NCBI GenBank assembly: GCA_005502925.1
Contig: SCPD01000003.1
Coordinates: 1-64,000 of the forward strand
Direction: 5' to 3'
Origin: Rhizobiales bacterium Y(2018)
Lineage (GTDB): Bacteria > Pseudomonadota > Alphaproteobacteria > Rhizobiales > Aestuariivirgaceae
Length of the DNA stretch: 64,000 nt
In this document: piece by piece, positions 43,571 through 52,415 of the stretch
Numbering within the stretch: position 1 is the stretch's first letter
Layout: the number at the start of each line of letters is the position of its first letter
The notes under the pieces: model-generated
Database searches by the model: none
What the model was told of the DNA's origin: nothing
What the model saw: only the letters and a program-made list of their open reading frames with translations
Position numbers and translations under genes: made by a program

Positions 43571-43670
43571 GGTGCGAGCGCAGCGAGCCTCGAAGGGTAT
43601 CGTGCAGCAGGCTCGCTCTATCCTGAAGGATGCTTCGAGGGCCGCTTCCCGGCCACCTCAGCATGAGGAT
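43563..43670. repeat. dispersed ~110-bp composite palindromic repeat, copy 2
   Basis: CACCCTGAGGTGCGAGCG...CCTCGAAGGG, then ATCCTGAAGGATGCTTCGAGG and CCACCTCAGCATGAGG. It is the reverse orientation of the copy at 29215-29326 and lies between convergent genes, supplying the TGA of the caspase gene. Confidence 0.8.
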
Positions 43671-43681
43671 ATCCGAGATCC

Positions 43682-44440
43682 TCACATCTCGAAGGACTGA
43701 TAGACCAGATGGGCGAGCGAGACGATATCCTCGCGACCAGTCTCGCCGGCGATGACGAAGCCCAGGGGGCCGTCGAGCCAGTAGCAGGCCGTCACATTGT
43801 CTTTCTGGGTGACCAGGAAGGCGGTTTCCTTGTTGCTCGCATTGGCGGCGACGAAGATGGTGATGCGGCGCTTGCCCTGGTCCTCATACATGAGTTGGGC
43901 CGCCGGCTGGGCGCCGGCCGCCAGAAGGCGGCCGCCCATGAAGGTGTAGCCGCGCGCGGAAAGGTCCGGCACCACGAGTTTCTGGCCGATGCGCTTCGAC
44001 AGCCAGGTGGTCAGATGCTCGCCGTCGCTGGCGGCGACTTCGACGGCGTGGCGATTTTCATGTGTGTAGATCTCATGCGCCTCGATGGCGAGGTCGGCGA
44101 ACTGCTTGGCCTGCGGCGCGCTCACCTGCAGATTGGCGAACCAGCCGGCGCCGGCGCCGATGATCAGGAGAGCGAGGGCCGCGGCAACGGCCCAGGGCGA
44201 CAGCGTGAAACCGCGGCGATGGCGGAGCGCCGCCTTGATCTGGGCCGGCACGGGCTCGTCGAGCACCGGATCGAAGGCCTCCTTCAGCCAAGCCTTCTGG
44301 CGCCGCCAGGCTTCCACCTTGGCACGCGCCTCGGGGTCGTCGGCGAGGCGCTCGTCAAGCGCACGTCCTTCCGGCCCGGCGATCTCGCCATCGGCGTAAG
44401 CGTGCAACGGCCAGTCTTCGTTGTGGTTGGGCTCCGTCAT
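43682..44440 (-). CDS. membrane anti-sigma factor
   Basis: A 252-residue protein with a cytoplasmic N-terminal domain (LHAYADGEIAGPEGRALDERL; EAWRRQKAWLKEAF), one transmembrane helix at about 83-103 (AVAAALALLIIGAGAGWFA) and a periplasmic C-terminal domain (IFVAANASNKETAFLV). The zinc HxxxCxxC motif is not present. The start overlaps the sigma gene stop by 4 bases, so it is the coupled inhibitor of that sigma factor. Confidence 0.88.
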   Translation of the reverse strand: MTEPNHNEDWPLHAYADGEIAGPEGRALDERLADDPEARAKVEAWRRQKAWLKEAFDPVLDEPVPAQIKAALRHRRGFTLSPWAVAAALALLIIGAGAGWFANLQVSAPQAKQFADLAIEAHEIYTHENRHAVEVAASDGEHLTTWLSKRIGQKLVVPDLSARGYTFMGGRLLAAGAQPAAQLMYEDQGKRRITIFVAANASNKETAFLVTQKDNVTACYWLDGPLGFVIAGETGREDIVSLAHLVYQSFEM

Positions 44441-44946
44441 TTCACTCGTCTCAAGGAGGGTTTCGCCCCCTCGCCTATCAATTCACGCAAGGCGCCGCGC
44501 GCCCGCGACAGACGCGACATCACGGTTCCCACCGGCACGCCGGTGATCTCGGCGACATCGCGATAGCTCATGTCCTCCAGCGCCACGAGGATCATCACCT
44601 CGCGCTGCTGGTCAGGCAGGCGGTCGAGGGCGCTCGCCACCTGCAGAAGCAATGTCTCGCCCTCCTGGGTGGGCTTCAGCATCACCTCAGGATCGGAGAG
44701 GTCGTCCACCGTCTTGACGATCCCGGCGCGGCGCTCACGCCGGAGGCCGCTGATATGGATATTGCGCAGCACTGCATAAAGCCAGGCTCTCAACGGCCGC
44801 GTCGGGTCATAGAGATGGCTCTTCACCAGCGCCCGCTCGACACAATCCTGGACAAGATCGTCCGCCAGCGCCGGATCGCCGGTCAGAGCCCGGGCGAAAC
44901 GGCGCAGGTAAGGCAACTCGGCTGTGAGATCCGCGCGGAAATTCAT
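44437..44946 (-). CDS. ECF-type RNA polymerase sigma factor
   Basis: A 169-residue sigma-70 family member with region 2 (YLRRFARALTGDPALADDLVQDCVERAL; RAWLYAVLRNIHISGLRRE) and region 4 (LPDQQREVMILVALEDMSYRDVAEITG; VGTVMSRLSRARGALRELI). It is paired with a membrane anti-sigma factor, so it responds to an envelope or extracytoplasmic signal. It is not of the EcfG/NepR-PhyR type. Lies 40 bases after the DUF3422 gene on the same strand. Confidence 0.93.
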   Translation of the reverse strand: MNFRADLTAELPYLRRFARALTGDPALADDLVQDCVERALVKSHLYDPTRPLRAWLYAVLRNIHISGLRRERRAGIVKTVDDLSDPEVMLKPTQEGETLLLQVASALDRLPDQQREVMILVALEDMSYRDVAEITGVPVGTVMSRLSRARGALRELIGEGAKPSLRRVK

Positions 44947-44985
44947 CTCCGACCTTTAATCCCAGATACAGTGCCCGGCGGCAGT

Positions 44986-46272
44986 TTATTCCATGGCGCC
45001 AGCTGGCGCATGTTCAGAGTGACGGCGGCGGATGCTCAGGACAATCAAAGTGATGATAGCAACGGTCGCCACGATAACGCCGGCCTTGATGTATTTGGCG
45101 CCGAAGGGCAGCGCATCCTCGGGCAGGATGTCGAGCACATAACCGAGCAGGCTCGCCACATAGTAGCTGATGGCGGCGATGGAGAGGCCCTCGACCGTCT
45201 GCTGCAGGCGCAGCTGGAGGCGCGTGCGTTCGCTCATCGCCTTCAGGAGATCGCCATTCTGCTCCTCGACATCGATATCGACGCGGGTGCGCAGCAGGTT
45301 GGCAGCATGCATGAGCTTGGCCGAGAGATCGGTCTGGCGGTCCTGCATGCTGAAGCAGGTGCGCAGAGCCGGCATCAGGCGACGGTCCATGAAGCCGCTG
45401 ATGGTCTGATGATCGCCGATCGGCGTCTCGCGCAAGGAAGCGAGCCTGGCACGGACGATCTCGGCATAGGCCCTGGTGGCGCCGAAGCGGAAGCGCGACT
45501 GGCTGGCGCCCGCCTCGAGCTCGCCCGCTACCGCCATCAGGCGCTGCAGCAAGGCTTTGTTGGCGGCGAGGCCCTCGCTCTTGGTCATCTCGGCGGTGAT
45601 CTCGCCCAGCGTCTGCTCGATGCGGCGCACCACCGGCTGGAGCCGTTGCGCTTCTGGAAGACCGAGCAGGCAGAAGGTGCGATAGGTCTCGAGCTCGAGG
45701 AGCTGCTGCACGAAGATACCGGCGCGGAGCGTCGACATGCCGCGGTCGAGGACCAGAAGCCGCACGAAGCCGTCGCTCGCCGCGAGAAAATCGGTGGCGG
45801 CGCGCGCATCGCCGGCTTCGGTCTCGAAAGCGACGAGGCTCGTCGGATCGAACACTTTCTGCCAGTCGCCGCCATCGGCCTCGGAGAGCAGATGAAGATC
45901 GGCCGCGACCAGCAAGGGACCTGGCTGCGGCAGCTGCTGCATCAGCTTCTGCAATTCACTGGTCGGACGGCCGAAGGGCGAACGGTCGTGGTTGGCGAAC
46001 TCCCAGGTGTAAGTGGTGAATTCGGCATGCTGCTCCCAGCGCAGGGCCGAATCGGGAAAGGTGACGCGGTAATGTTTCGAGGCGGCGTCGGGGCCGCGAT
46101 GACCACGCGCGCTGACGAATTCGCCGAAGGCCAGGCGATCGCGGGCGGCGAGATCGGCGTCGGTCATGAAAGCGAAATGCAGGATGCGCAAAGGCGGCGC
46201 GATGGCCGCGAAAGGCCGCGCATGCACCTCGCTCAGAACGGCGCCGCGCAAGGGATGCGGCTCGAGAGTCAT
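44986..46272 (-). CDS. DUF3422 family membrane protein
   Basis: A 428-residue protein of the uncharacterised DUF3422 family. The start HPLRGAVLSEVHARPF is characteristic, and two helices close the sequence (LSIAAISYYVASLLGYVLDIL; YIKAGVIVATVAIITLIVLSI), following a long helical region with CorA-like order. The ATG at 46272 is chosen because GGAGGAAGG lies just upstream; an in-frame ATG at 46332 has no such site. It lies upstream of the ECF gene and may be co-transcribed. Transport has been suggested for relatives but is not shown. Confidence 0.85.
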   Translation of the reverse strand: MTLEPHPLRGAVLSEVHARPFAAIAPPLRILHFAFMTDADLAARDRLAFGEFVSARGHRGPDAASKHYRVTFPDSALRWEQHAEFTTYTWEFANHDRSPFGRPTSELQKLMQQLPQPGPLLVAADLHLLSEADGGDWQKVFDPTSLVAFETEAGDARAATDFLAASDGFVRLLVLDRGMSTLRAGIFVQQLLELETYRTFCLLGLPEAQRLQPVVRRIEQTLGEITAEMTKSEGLAANKALLQRLMAVAGELEAGASQSRFRFGATRAYAEIVRARLASLRETPIGDHQTISGFMDRRLMPALRTCFSMQDRQTDLSAKLMHAANLLRTRVDIDVEEQNGDLLKAMSERTRLQLRLQQTVEGLSIAAISYYVASLLGYVLDILPEDALPFGAKYIKAGVIVATVAIITLIVLSIRRRHSEHAPAGAME

Positions 46273-46364
46273 CACCTTCCTCCACTCCGCAAAAAGCGGA
46301 AGGGGCGGAGCATAGTCGGATGATCGCGTCACGGCATGTGTCGCCGGGTCGCAGATTGATCTGC

Positions 46365-46823
46365 TTAATCAGCGGGCATTTGCTCGACGGCGTTGCGCAG
46401 CCCCTGGCGCAGCTCCTGCATCTTCTCGTTCAGCGCGATCATCTCGGGCACGGTGAAGCCGGAATGACGCAGCAGAGCATCGGTCAGGCAGCCGGTTTTT
46501 TCGTGCAGCTCACTACCCTTTGACGTCAGCTGCACTTCGACCTGACGCTCATCGATGGTACTGCGCAGGCGTTGGACGAAACCCGCCGTCTCGAGCCGCT
46601 TTACCGCCGGCGTGATGGTGCTGGGCTCCAGCGCCAGCCGGTCGGCGATCGCGGTGATCGTCAGCCCGCCCTGCTCCCAGAGCGCGCTCAGGACGAGATA
46701 TTGAGTGTAGGTCACGCCCAGCGCGTCGAGCATCGGCTTATAGAGGCGGTTCACCGCGATGGCCGTCGAATAGATGGAAAAGCAGAGCTGGCTGTCCAGC
46801 GGCAGAGGCGACGGGGCGGTCAT
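46365..46823 (-). CDS. MarR-family transcriptional regulator
   Basis: A 152-residue winged-helix protein: YTQYLVLSALWEQGGLTITAIADRL, LEPSTITPAVKRLETAGFVQRLRS and DERQVEVQLTSKG. It resembles the OhrR group; an N-terminal Cys (QLCFSIYSTAIAVNRLY) is in the peroxide-sensing place of OhrR, so redox control is possible. It is divergent from an exported hydrolase, and the spacer holds two TATCGCGATA operators. Confidence 0.92.
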   Translation of the reverse strand: MTAPSPLPLDSQLCFSIYSTAIAVNRLYKPMLDALGVTYTQYLVLSALWEQGGLTITAIADRLALEPSTITPAVKRLETAGFVQRLRSTIDERQVEVQLTSKGSELHEKTGCLTDALLRHSGFTVPEMIALNEKMQELRQGLRNAVEQMPAD

Positions 46824-46870
46824 TTCCTTGATCTCCAGGTGTTCGGCCAGATCATTACCACAAGAATAGA

Positions 46871-46947
46871 TATCGCGATAAAGATTTCTCTTTACAAGGC
46901 ACCCGACCCAGTTTATCTAATAATTATCGCGATAATGATTATCGCAA
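46871..46947. promoter_or_regulatory. MarR operators TATCGCGATA
   Basis: TATCGCGATA is at 46871-46880 and again inside TTATCGCGATAA (46924-46935), 54 bases apart, with a half site TTATCGC at 46939-46945. They lie at both ends of the divergent promoter region, typical of operators for a MarR dimer controlling both directions. Confidence 0.65.
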
Positions 46948-46968
46948 AAACAACGAAAGGAAACGCAA

Positions 46969-47721
46969 ATGACCAAGTCCCTGATCGCCGCCGCCGCCAG
47001 CCTCGTTCTGGCCACCACCATCCTGAGCCCGGTCCAGGCCGCGCCCGCCACCAAGAACGTCGTCCTCGTCCATGGCGGCTTTGTCGACGGCTCCGGCTGG
47101 CAGGGCGTCTACAACATCCTGAAGAAGGACGGCTACAACGTCACCATCGTCCAGAACCCCACGACCTCGCTTGCCGACGATGTGGCCGTGACGAAGCGCG
47201 CCATCGACCAGCAGGACGGCCCGGTCATCCTCGTCGGCCACTCCTATGGCGGTGTCGTCGTCAGCGAGGCCGGAACCAATGAGAAGGTGAAGGCGGTCGT
47301 CTATATCGCGGCTTTCGCGCCGGATAAGGGCGAGTCGGTCTCGAGCCTGATCGCCCATCCGCCGGCCGGCGCCCCGGTGCCGCCGATCCTGCCCCCCGTC
47401 GATGGTTTCCTGATGCTCGACAAGGCGAAGTTCGCCGCCTCCTTTGCCGCCGATGTCGATGCCGGCACCGCCGCTTTCATGGCCGACTCGCAGGTTCCGT
47501 GGGGCGTTGCCGCGCTGACCGGCGCCGTCACCGTTCCCGCCTGGAAGAGCAAGCCCAGCTACTATCTCGTCGCCAGCGACGACCACATGATCCCGCCGCC
47601 GGCCCAGCGCATGATGGCCGAACGCGCCGGTTCGACCATCGTCGAAACCGCCGGCAGCCACGCCGTCTATGTCTCGAAGCCGGAAGCCGTCGCCCAGATC
47701 ATCGAAAAAGCCGCGCAGTAA
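46969..47721 (+). CDS. exported alpha/beta hydrolase
   Basis: A 250-residue protein with a signal peptide (LIAAAASLVLATTILSPVQAA). The mature part has the esterase-type motifs LVHGGFVDGSGW and the nucleophile elbow VGHSYGG, and a His near the end (ETAGSHAVYVSKP). Length and sequence match the small salicylate-esterase/EstC-like group, though the substrate is unknown. GAAAGGAAA precedes the ATG. Likely repressed by the divergent MarR protein, and ends in a bidirectional terminator. Confidence 0.9.
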   Translation: MTKSLIAAAASLVLATTILSPVQAAPATKNVVLVHGGFVDGSGWQGVYNILKKDGYNVTIVQNPTTSLADDVAVTKRAIDQQDGPVILVGHSYGGVVVSEAGTNEKVKAVVYIAAFAPDKGESVSSLIAHPPAGAPVPPILPPVDGFLMLDKAKFAASFAADVDAGTAAFMADSQVPWGVAALTGAVTVPAWKSKPSYYLVASDDHMIPPPAQRMMAERAGSTIVETAGSHAVYVSKPEAVAQIIEKAAQ

Positions 47722-47737
47722 AAATCAACCCGCACAA

Positions 47738-47767
47738 AAGCCCCGGAGCATCCGTGTTCCGGGGCTT
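47738..47767. terminator. bidirectional terminator
   Basis: AAGCCCCGGA pairs with TCCGGGGCTT around a 10-base loop, followed by CTATTTGT. It serves the convergent hydrolase and gor genes. Confidence 0.8.
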
Positions 47768-47777
47768 CTATTTGTCC

Positions 47778-49139
47778 CTACCCTGTCCATTTCTGGCGCA
47801 TGGTCACCAGTTCCTCGGCGGCGGTCGGATGGAGCGCCATGGTGGCGTCGAAATCGGCCTTGGTGGCCCCTTTCCTCACGGCGATGGCGAGAAGCTGCGC
47901 CATCTCGCCGGCATCGGGGCCGACAATGTGGCAGCCCAGCACCTTGTCGCTGGTGCCGTCAACGACGAGCTTCATCAGCATGCGCTCGTCGCGCCCCGTC
48001 ATGGTGTGGCGCATCGGGCGGAACGTCGTCTTATAGATGTCGATCTCGGGATGGAGCTCGCGCGCCTGCGTCTCGGTCAAACCGACGGTGCCGATCTCCG
48101 GCTGCGAGAAGACGGCGGTCGGCACATTCGCATGATCGACGGCGATGTTGCGGCCGCCGAACACGGTGTCGGCGAAGGCATGCCCCTCGCGGATGGCGAC
48201 CGGCGTCAGATTGAGCCGGTTGGTGACATCGCCCACCGCATAGATATTGTCGACCGTGCTGCGCGAATATTCATCGACCTTCACGGCGTAGTGCGGCGTC
48301 AACTCGACACCGGCCTTTTCGAGATCGAGCCCCATGACATTGGGGATACGGCCGGTCGCATACATGATCTGGCTAGCGCCGAAGACCGCATTGTCGCTGC
48401 AGGTGATACGCACGCCATCGCCCGATTTCTCGATCTTCTCGACGTCGCAACGCAGGCGGAACTCGACGCCCTTCTTCTTCATCTCGGCGATGAGGTGGTC
48501 GCGCAGATCTTCATCGAAGCCGCGCAGAATCTTCTCGCCGCGATAGATGAGTACCGTCTCGACGCCGAGATTGTTGAAGATGCCGGCAAATTCGACGGCG
48601 ATATAGCCGCCGCCGACGATGCAGATGCGGCGTGGCAGCTGTTCGAGATGGAAGGCCTCGTTCGAGGTGATGGCGAGCTCGCGGCCCGGCAGATGCGACG
48701 GCACGAAGGGCGTGGCGCCAGTGGCGATGAGGATATATTTCGCGGTGATCTTGCGGCCGTCGGACAGCGCCACTGTATGGCGGTCTTCAAGGACGGCGCG
48801 CCCCATAACCAGCTCGGCACCGGCGTTTTCGAGATTGTGGATATAGGCCTTGTTGAGCCGGTCGATCTCCTTGTCCTTGTTGGCGACCAACGTCTGCCAG
48901 TCGAAGGAGACTTTCTCGGTGGTCCAGCCGAAGCCCGTCGCGTCCTCGAAGGCTTCTGCGTACTGGCTCGCATAGACGAAGAGCTTCTTCGGCACGCAGC
49001 CCCGGATCACGCAGGTGCCGCCGACGCGATATTCCTCGGCGATGGCGACCTTGGCGCCATGCTGGGCGGCGATACGCGCGGCGCGCACCCCGCCGGAGCC
49101 GGCGCCGATGACGAAGAGATCGTAGTCGTACTGGGTCAT
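47778..49139 (-). CDS. gor: glutathione-disulfide reductase
   Basis: A 453-residue FAD-dependent pyridine nucleotide disulfide oxidoreductase. It has [14 protein letters not shown], the redox-active disulfide in [14 protein letters not shown], and a NADPH-binding fold ([17 protein letters not shown]). The C-terminal [12 protein letters not shown] supplies the active-site His. It follows rpiA with a 4-base overlap, a common order in this group. Confidence 0.95.
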   Translation of the reverse strand: MTQYDYDLFVIGAGSGGVRAARIAAQHGAKVAIAEEYRVGGTCVIRGCVPKKLFVYASQYAEAFEDATGFGWTTEKVSFDWQTLVANKDKEIDRLNKAYIHNLENAGAELVMGRAVLEDRHTVALSDGRKITAKYILIATGATPFVPSHLPGRELAITSNEAFHLEQLPRRICIVGGGYIAVEFAGIFNNLGVETVLIYRGEKILRGFDEDLRDHLIAEMKKKGVEFRLRCDVEKIEKSGDGVRITCSDNAVFGASQIMYATGRIPNVMGLDLEKAGVELTPHYAVKVDEYSRSTVDNIYAVGDVTNRLNLTPVAIREGHAFADTVFGGRNIAVDHANVPTAVFSQPEIGTVGLTETQARELHPEIDIYKTTFRPMRHTMTGRDERMLMKLVVDGTSDKVLGCHIVGPDAGEMAQLLAIAVRKGATKADFDATMALHPTAAEELVTMRQKWTG

Positions 49140-49828
49140 TTCTTCAGGGTCTCGACGCCGTTCTCGGTGGCGATGATGGCGAGGCTCGCCATGCCGATAA
49201 AGAGGCCATGTTCGACGACGCCCGGAATGGAGGACAGCGCCGCGGCGAGCTTCTCAGGATTATGGATATGGCCAAGGGCGCAATCGAGGATGACATTGCC
49301 ATTGTCGGTGGCATATGGCTTGCCGTCGCGCAGGCGCACAATGAGCGGGCCCTTATTGCCCGACCAGGCGAGCGCCTGGTCGATCTTGATGCCGGTCGCC
49401 TTGAGGCCGAACGGCACGACCTCAACCGGCAAAGGATACTTGCCCAGCGTCGCCACCTTCTTGCTGTCATCGGCGATGACGATCATCTGGCGCGACGAAG
49501 AGGCGACGATCTTCTCGCGCAACAAGGCACCACCACCGCCTTTGATGAGGCGCAACTCGCCGTCGAGCTCATCGGCGCCATCGACGGTGACGTCGAGCAC
49601 CGGCGTCTCGTCGAGCGTCGTAAGCCTGATGCCGAGGCTTTCGGCCTGCTTGCGCGTCGCCTCCGAGGTCGGCACGCAGACGAGATCCCAGCCTTGCTTG
49701 ACCTTCTCGCCCACCGCATCGACGAAATGCTTGGCGGTTGAGCCCGTGCCGAGGCCGAGCTTCATGCCGGAGGAGATATATGTGATGGCGGCCAGCGCCG
49801 CGGCCTTCTTGCGATCGTCAGATGTCAT
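49136..49828 (-). CDS. rpiA: ribose-5-phosphate isomerase A
   Basis: A 230-residue RpiA of the pentose phosphate pathway. [43 protein letters not shown] and PFGLKATG are diagnostic. GAGG lies 6 bases before the ATG. Coupled to gor by a 4-base overlap, so both may serve NADPH and redox supply. Confidence 0.96.
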   Translation of the reverse strand: MTSDDRKKAAALAAITYISSGMKLGLGTGSTAKHFVDAVGEKVKQGWDLVCVPTSEATRKQAESLGIRLTTLDETPVLDVTVDGADELDGELRLIKGGGGALLREKIVASSSRQMIVIADDSKKVATLGKYPLPVEVVPFGLKATGIKIDQALAWSGNKGPLIVRLRDGKPYATDNGNVILDCALGHIHNPEKLAAALSSIPGVVEHGLFIGMASLAIIATENGVETLKK

Positions 49829-49858
49829 GAAGCCTCGGCGTTTTTGGGGTGTTTGTTT

Positions 49859-49883
49859 GCCCTCTCTCCCGACGGGAGAGAGG
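49859..49883. repeat. CCCTCTCTCCCG/CGGGAGAGAGGG palindrome
   Basis: CCCTCTCTCCCGACGGGAGAGAGGG is a short perfect palindrome between the leftward gabD stop and rpiA start. It resembles the GCGGGAGAAG family with a different core and could act as a terminator. Confidence 0.6.
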
Positions 49884-49894
49884 GCCTGTTCCGT

Positions 49895-51370
49895 TTACGA
49901 GCCGAGACCGCCCATCAGCATGTATTTGATCTCGGTGAATTCCTCGACGCCGTGGCGCGAGCCTTCGCGGCCGATGCCGGATTCCTTGACGCCGCCGAAG
50001 GGCGCCACCTCGGTCGAGATGATGCCTTCATTGATGCCGACCATGCCATATTCGAGGCCTTCGGCGACGCGCCAGATGCGGCCGATGTCGCGCGAATAGA
50101 AATAGCAGGCAAGGCCGAATTCGGTGTCGTTGGCCATGCGGATCGCTTCTTCTTCCGTTGAGAAGCGGAAGAGCGGCGCCACCGGGCCGAAGGTTTCTTC
50201 ACGCGCCACCGCCATCTTGGTGGTGACGTCGCGCAGGATCGTCGGCTCGAAGAAATTGCCGCCGAGCTCCTTGCCGCCCACCACGATCTTGGCGCCCTTG
50301 CTGACCGCGTCATCGATATGCTCGCGCACCTTCTTGACCGCCGCCTCGTTGATCAAGGGACCGGTGGTGATGCCCTGCTCGACGCCGTTGCCGACTTTGA
50401 GCTTGTTCACAGCATCGGCGAATTTCGCGGCGAAGGCGTCATAGACCTTGTCCTGCACCAGGATGCGGTTGGCGCAGACGCAGGTCTGGCCGGCATTGCG
50501 ATATTTGGACGCCATGGCGCCCTGCACCGCGGCGTCGAGATCGGCATCGTCAAAGACGATGAAAGGCGCGTTGCCGCCAAGCTCGAGGCCGACCTTCTTC
50601 ACAGTCGTGGCGCACTGCTGCATGAGCAGCTTGCCGATCTCGGTCGAGCCGGTGAAGGTCAGGATGCGGACCAGCGGGTTGGAGGTGAGCTCGGCGCCGA
50701 TCGGGCGGGCCTTGCCGGTGAGGATGTTGAAGACGCCGGCCGGGATGCCGGCACGCTCGGCGAGTTCACACAGCGCCAGAGCCGAAAGCGGCGTTTCGCT
50801 CGCCGGTTTGCAGACGAAGGTGCAGCCTGCAGCGAGAGCAGGACCGGCCTTGCGGGTGATCATCGCATTGGGGAAGTTCCACGGCGTGATGGCAGCGACG
50901 ACGCCGATCGGCTGGCGGATGGTGACGATGCGGGCATGCGGCCAGGGCGAGGGAATGGTCTCGCCATAGATGCGCTTGGCTTCCTCGGCGAAGAACTCGA
51001 CGAAGGAGGCGCCATAGGCGATCTCGCCGCGCGATTCGGCGAGCGGCTTGCCCTGCTCGGCCGTCATGATCTGGGCGAGGTCTTCCTGATTCTCCATCAT
51101 CAGGTTGAACCATTTGCGCAGGATGGCGGCGCGCTCCTTGGCGGGCTTGGCGCCCCAGGCCTTCTGGGCCTTGCCGGCCGCCTCGATGGCGGCCTTGGCT
51201 TCGGCCTGGCCCAGATTCGGCACCGCCGCGATGACCTCGTCATTCACCGGATTGGTGACGTCGATGGTTTCCTTGCCCGACACCCACTTGCCGTCGATGT
51301 AGCATTCGTCCTTGAGCAGCGATTTGTCCTTCAGGATGTCCCTGAGCGCCTGGGTCTTGCGGATGTCCAT
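49895..51370 (-). CDS. gabD: NAD(P)-dependent succinate-semialdehyde dehydrogenase
   Basis: A 491-residue aldehyde dehydrogenase. It has the catalytic Cys in NAGQTCVCANRILVQ, Glu in LELGGNAPFIVFDDAD, the Rossmann-type FTGSTEIGK, and WNFPNAMITRKAGPALAAGC. These closely match the GabD branch (glutarate/succinate semialdehyde), including the vicinal second Cys. ATG 51370 follows AAGGAGA. It stands alone between rpiA and the divergent gph. The preference between succinate and glutarate semialdehyde is uncertain. Confidence 0.9.
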   Translation of the reverse strand: MDIRKTQALRDILKDKSLLKDECYIDGKWVSGKETIDVTNPVNDEVIAAVPNLGQAEAKAAIEAAGKAQKAWGAKPAKERAAILRKWFNLMMENQEDLAQIMTAEQGKPLAESRGEIAYGASFVEFFAEEAKRIYGETIPSPWPHARIVTIRQPIGVVAAITPWNFPNAMITRKAGPALAAGCTFVCKPASETPLSALALCELAERAGIPAGVFNILTGKARPIGAELTSNPLVRILTFTGSTEIGKLLMQQCATTVKKVGLELGGNAPFIVFDDADLDAAVQGAMASKYRNAGQTCVCANRILVQDKVYDAFAAKFADAVNKLKVGNGVEQGITTGPLINEAAVKKVREHIDDAVSKGAKIVVGGKELGGNFFEPTILRDVTTKMAVAREETFGPVAPLFRFSTEEEAIRMANDTEFGLACYFYSRDIGRIWRVAEGLEYGMVGINEGIISTEVAPFGGVKESGIGREGSRHGVEEFTEIKYMLMGGLGS

Positions 51371-51569
51371 GATCCCGTCTCCTTGTCCGTTGGAGCCGTC
51401 GATCCCTTGGGATGAGGCTCTATAGGTGAATATAGGGGGCGCCGGCCTCGGCACCTTCGCGGCGGCGTCTTAGCACAGGGGCGGGTCAAACCGCAAAACC
51501 TCCCCCTCATGGCAGCCGCGCGGCCGCTGCTGCTTGCCAATCTGAGTTTCATTGCCGATAAGGCCCGCC

Positions 51570-52241
51570 ATGACCCGCAAAGCCGTAATTTTCGATCTCG
51601 ACGGGACTCTCGTCGACACCGCCCCCGATCTGTGGCGCGCCACCAATCATGTCATGTCCGAATGCGGTCGCCGCGCGGTGACGCTCGAAGAGGTGCGGGC
51701 CTTTGTCGGCCATGGGGCACGGAAGCTCATCCAGCGCGGCCTCAAGGCGACCGGCGAGGAATATGACGTCCCGGCGATCGAGCCTCTTTATGAGAAATTC
51801 GTCGCCTTTTACCGCGACAATATCGCCGTCGGCAGTGTGCCCTTTCCGGGCTGCCTGGCGCTGCTCGACCGCCTGAAGGCCGAGGGAATCAGCCTTGGCG
51901 TGTGCACCAACAAGCAGGAAGGCCTGTCGGTGAAGCTGATCGAGACGCTGGGTATGACCGCTTATTTCGACGCCATCATCGGGGCGGACACGATCGGCAT
52001 CGCCAAGCCGGACCCAGCGCCTTATCGTGAGGCCTTGCGGCGGATGGACCGCGAGGGGGCGCCCTCGCTCCTCATCGGCGACAGCGAGACGGATGTGCTG
52101 ACGGCGCGCGCCGCCGGCGTCCCGATCGTCGGCGTCACCTTCGGCTATACGCCCCGCCCGATCGCGGAATTCAGTCCCAACAGCCTGATCGATCACTTCG
52201 ACGAGGCCTATGAGCCCATCATGGCGCTGCTGAACGGCTGA
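51570..52241 (+). CDS. gph: HAD phosphatase, phosphoglycolate-phosphatase type
   Basis: A 223-residue HAD subfamily IA phosphatase: FDLDGTLVDTAPDL (catalytic Asp), SLGVCTNKQEGLS, GADTIGIAKPDPAPY and LLIGDSETDVLTARAAG. Cap length fits phosphoglycolate phosphatase (Gph). The ATG at 51570 is preferred over a TTG at 51552. It lies near rpiA and gor, as in other members of this order, and is followed by tRNA-Val. Confidence 0.88.
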   Translation: MTRKAVIFDLDGTLVDTAPDLWRATNHVMSECGRRAVTLEEVRAFVGHGARKLIQRGLKATGEEYDVPAIEPLYEKFVAFYRDNIAVGSVPFPGCLALLDRLKAEGISLGVCTNKQEGLSVKLIETLGMTAYFDAIIGADTIGIAKPDPAPYREALRRMDREGAPSLLIGDSETDVLTARAAGVPIVGVTFGYTPRPIAEFSPNSLIDHFDEAYEPIMALLNG

Positions 52242-52313
52242 ATCGGTCAAGCCGGGCCGTTCAATTCTTGACTTTCCCGGAGCGGCGACCCTATATCGCG
52301 GCACCTTGGTACG

Positions 52314-52389
52314 GGCGATTAGCTCAGTTGGTAGAGCACTGTGTTCACATCGCAGGGGTCACTGGTTCGAGTCCAGTATCGCCCACCAT
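52314..52389 (+). tRNA. tRNA-Val (anticodon CAC)
   Basis: A complete 76-base tRNA with encoded CCA. GGGCGAT (52314-52320) pairs with ATCGCCC before the A discriminator. D arm is AGCTCAGTTGGTAGAGC, the anticodon loop TTCACAT gives anticodon CAC for GUG codons, and the T arm holds GGTTCGAGTCC. A strong stem (52391-52415) follows directly. Confidence 0.95.
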
Positions 52390-52390
52390 C

Positions 52391-52415
52391 CTTCGCTCGC
52401 GAAGCGAGTGAAGGT
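52391..52415 (+). terminator. stem-loop after tRNA-Val
   Basis: CCTTCGCTCGC pairs with GCGAGTGAAGG (one G-U) around a 3-base loop. There is no U-tract, but it lies directly after the tRNA and may mark the transcript end. Confidence 0.55.

Noticed and set aside
47499-50099. 866-codon plus-strand frame over gor and rpiA
   Set aside because: It runs through a terminator and opposite two diagnostic enzymes. No domain is visible in it.
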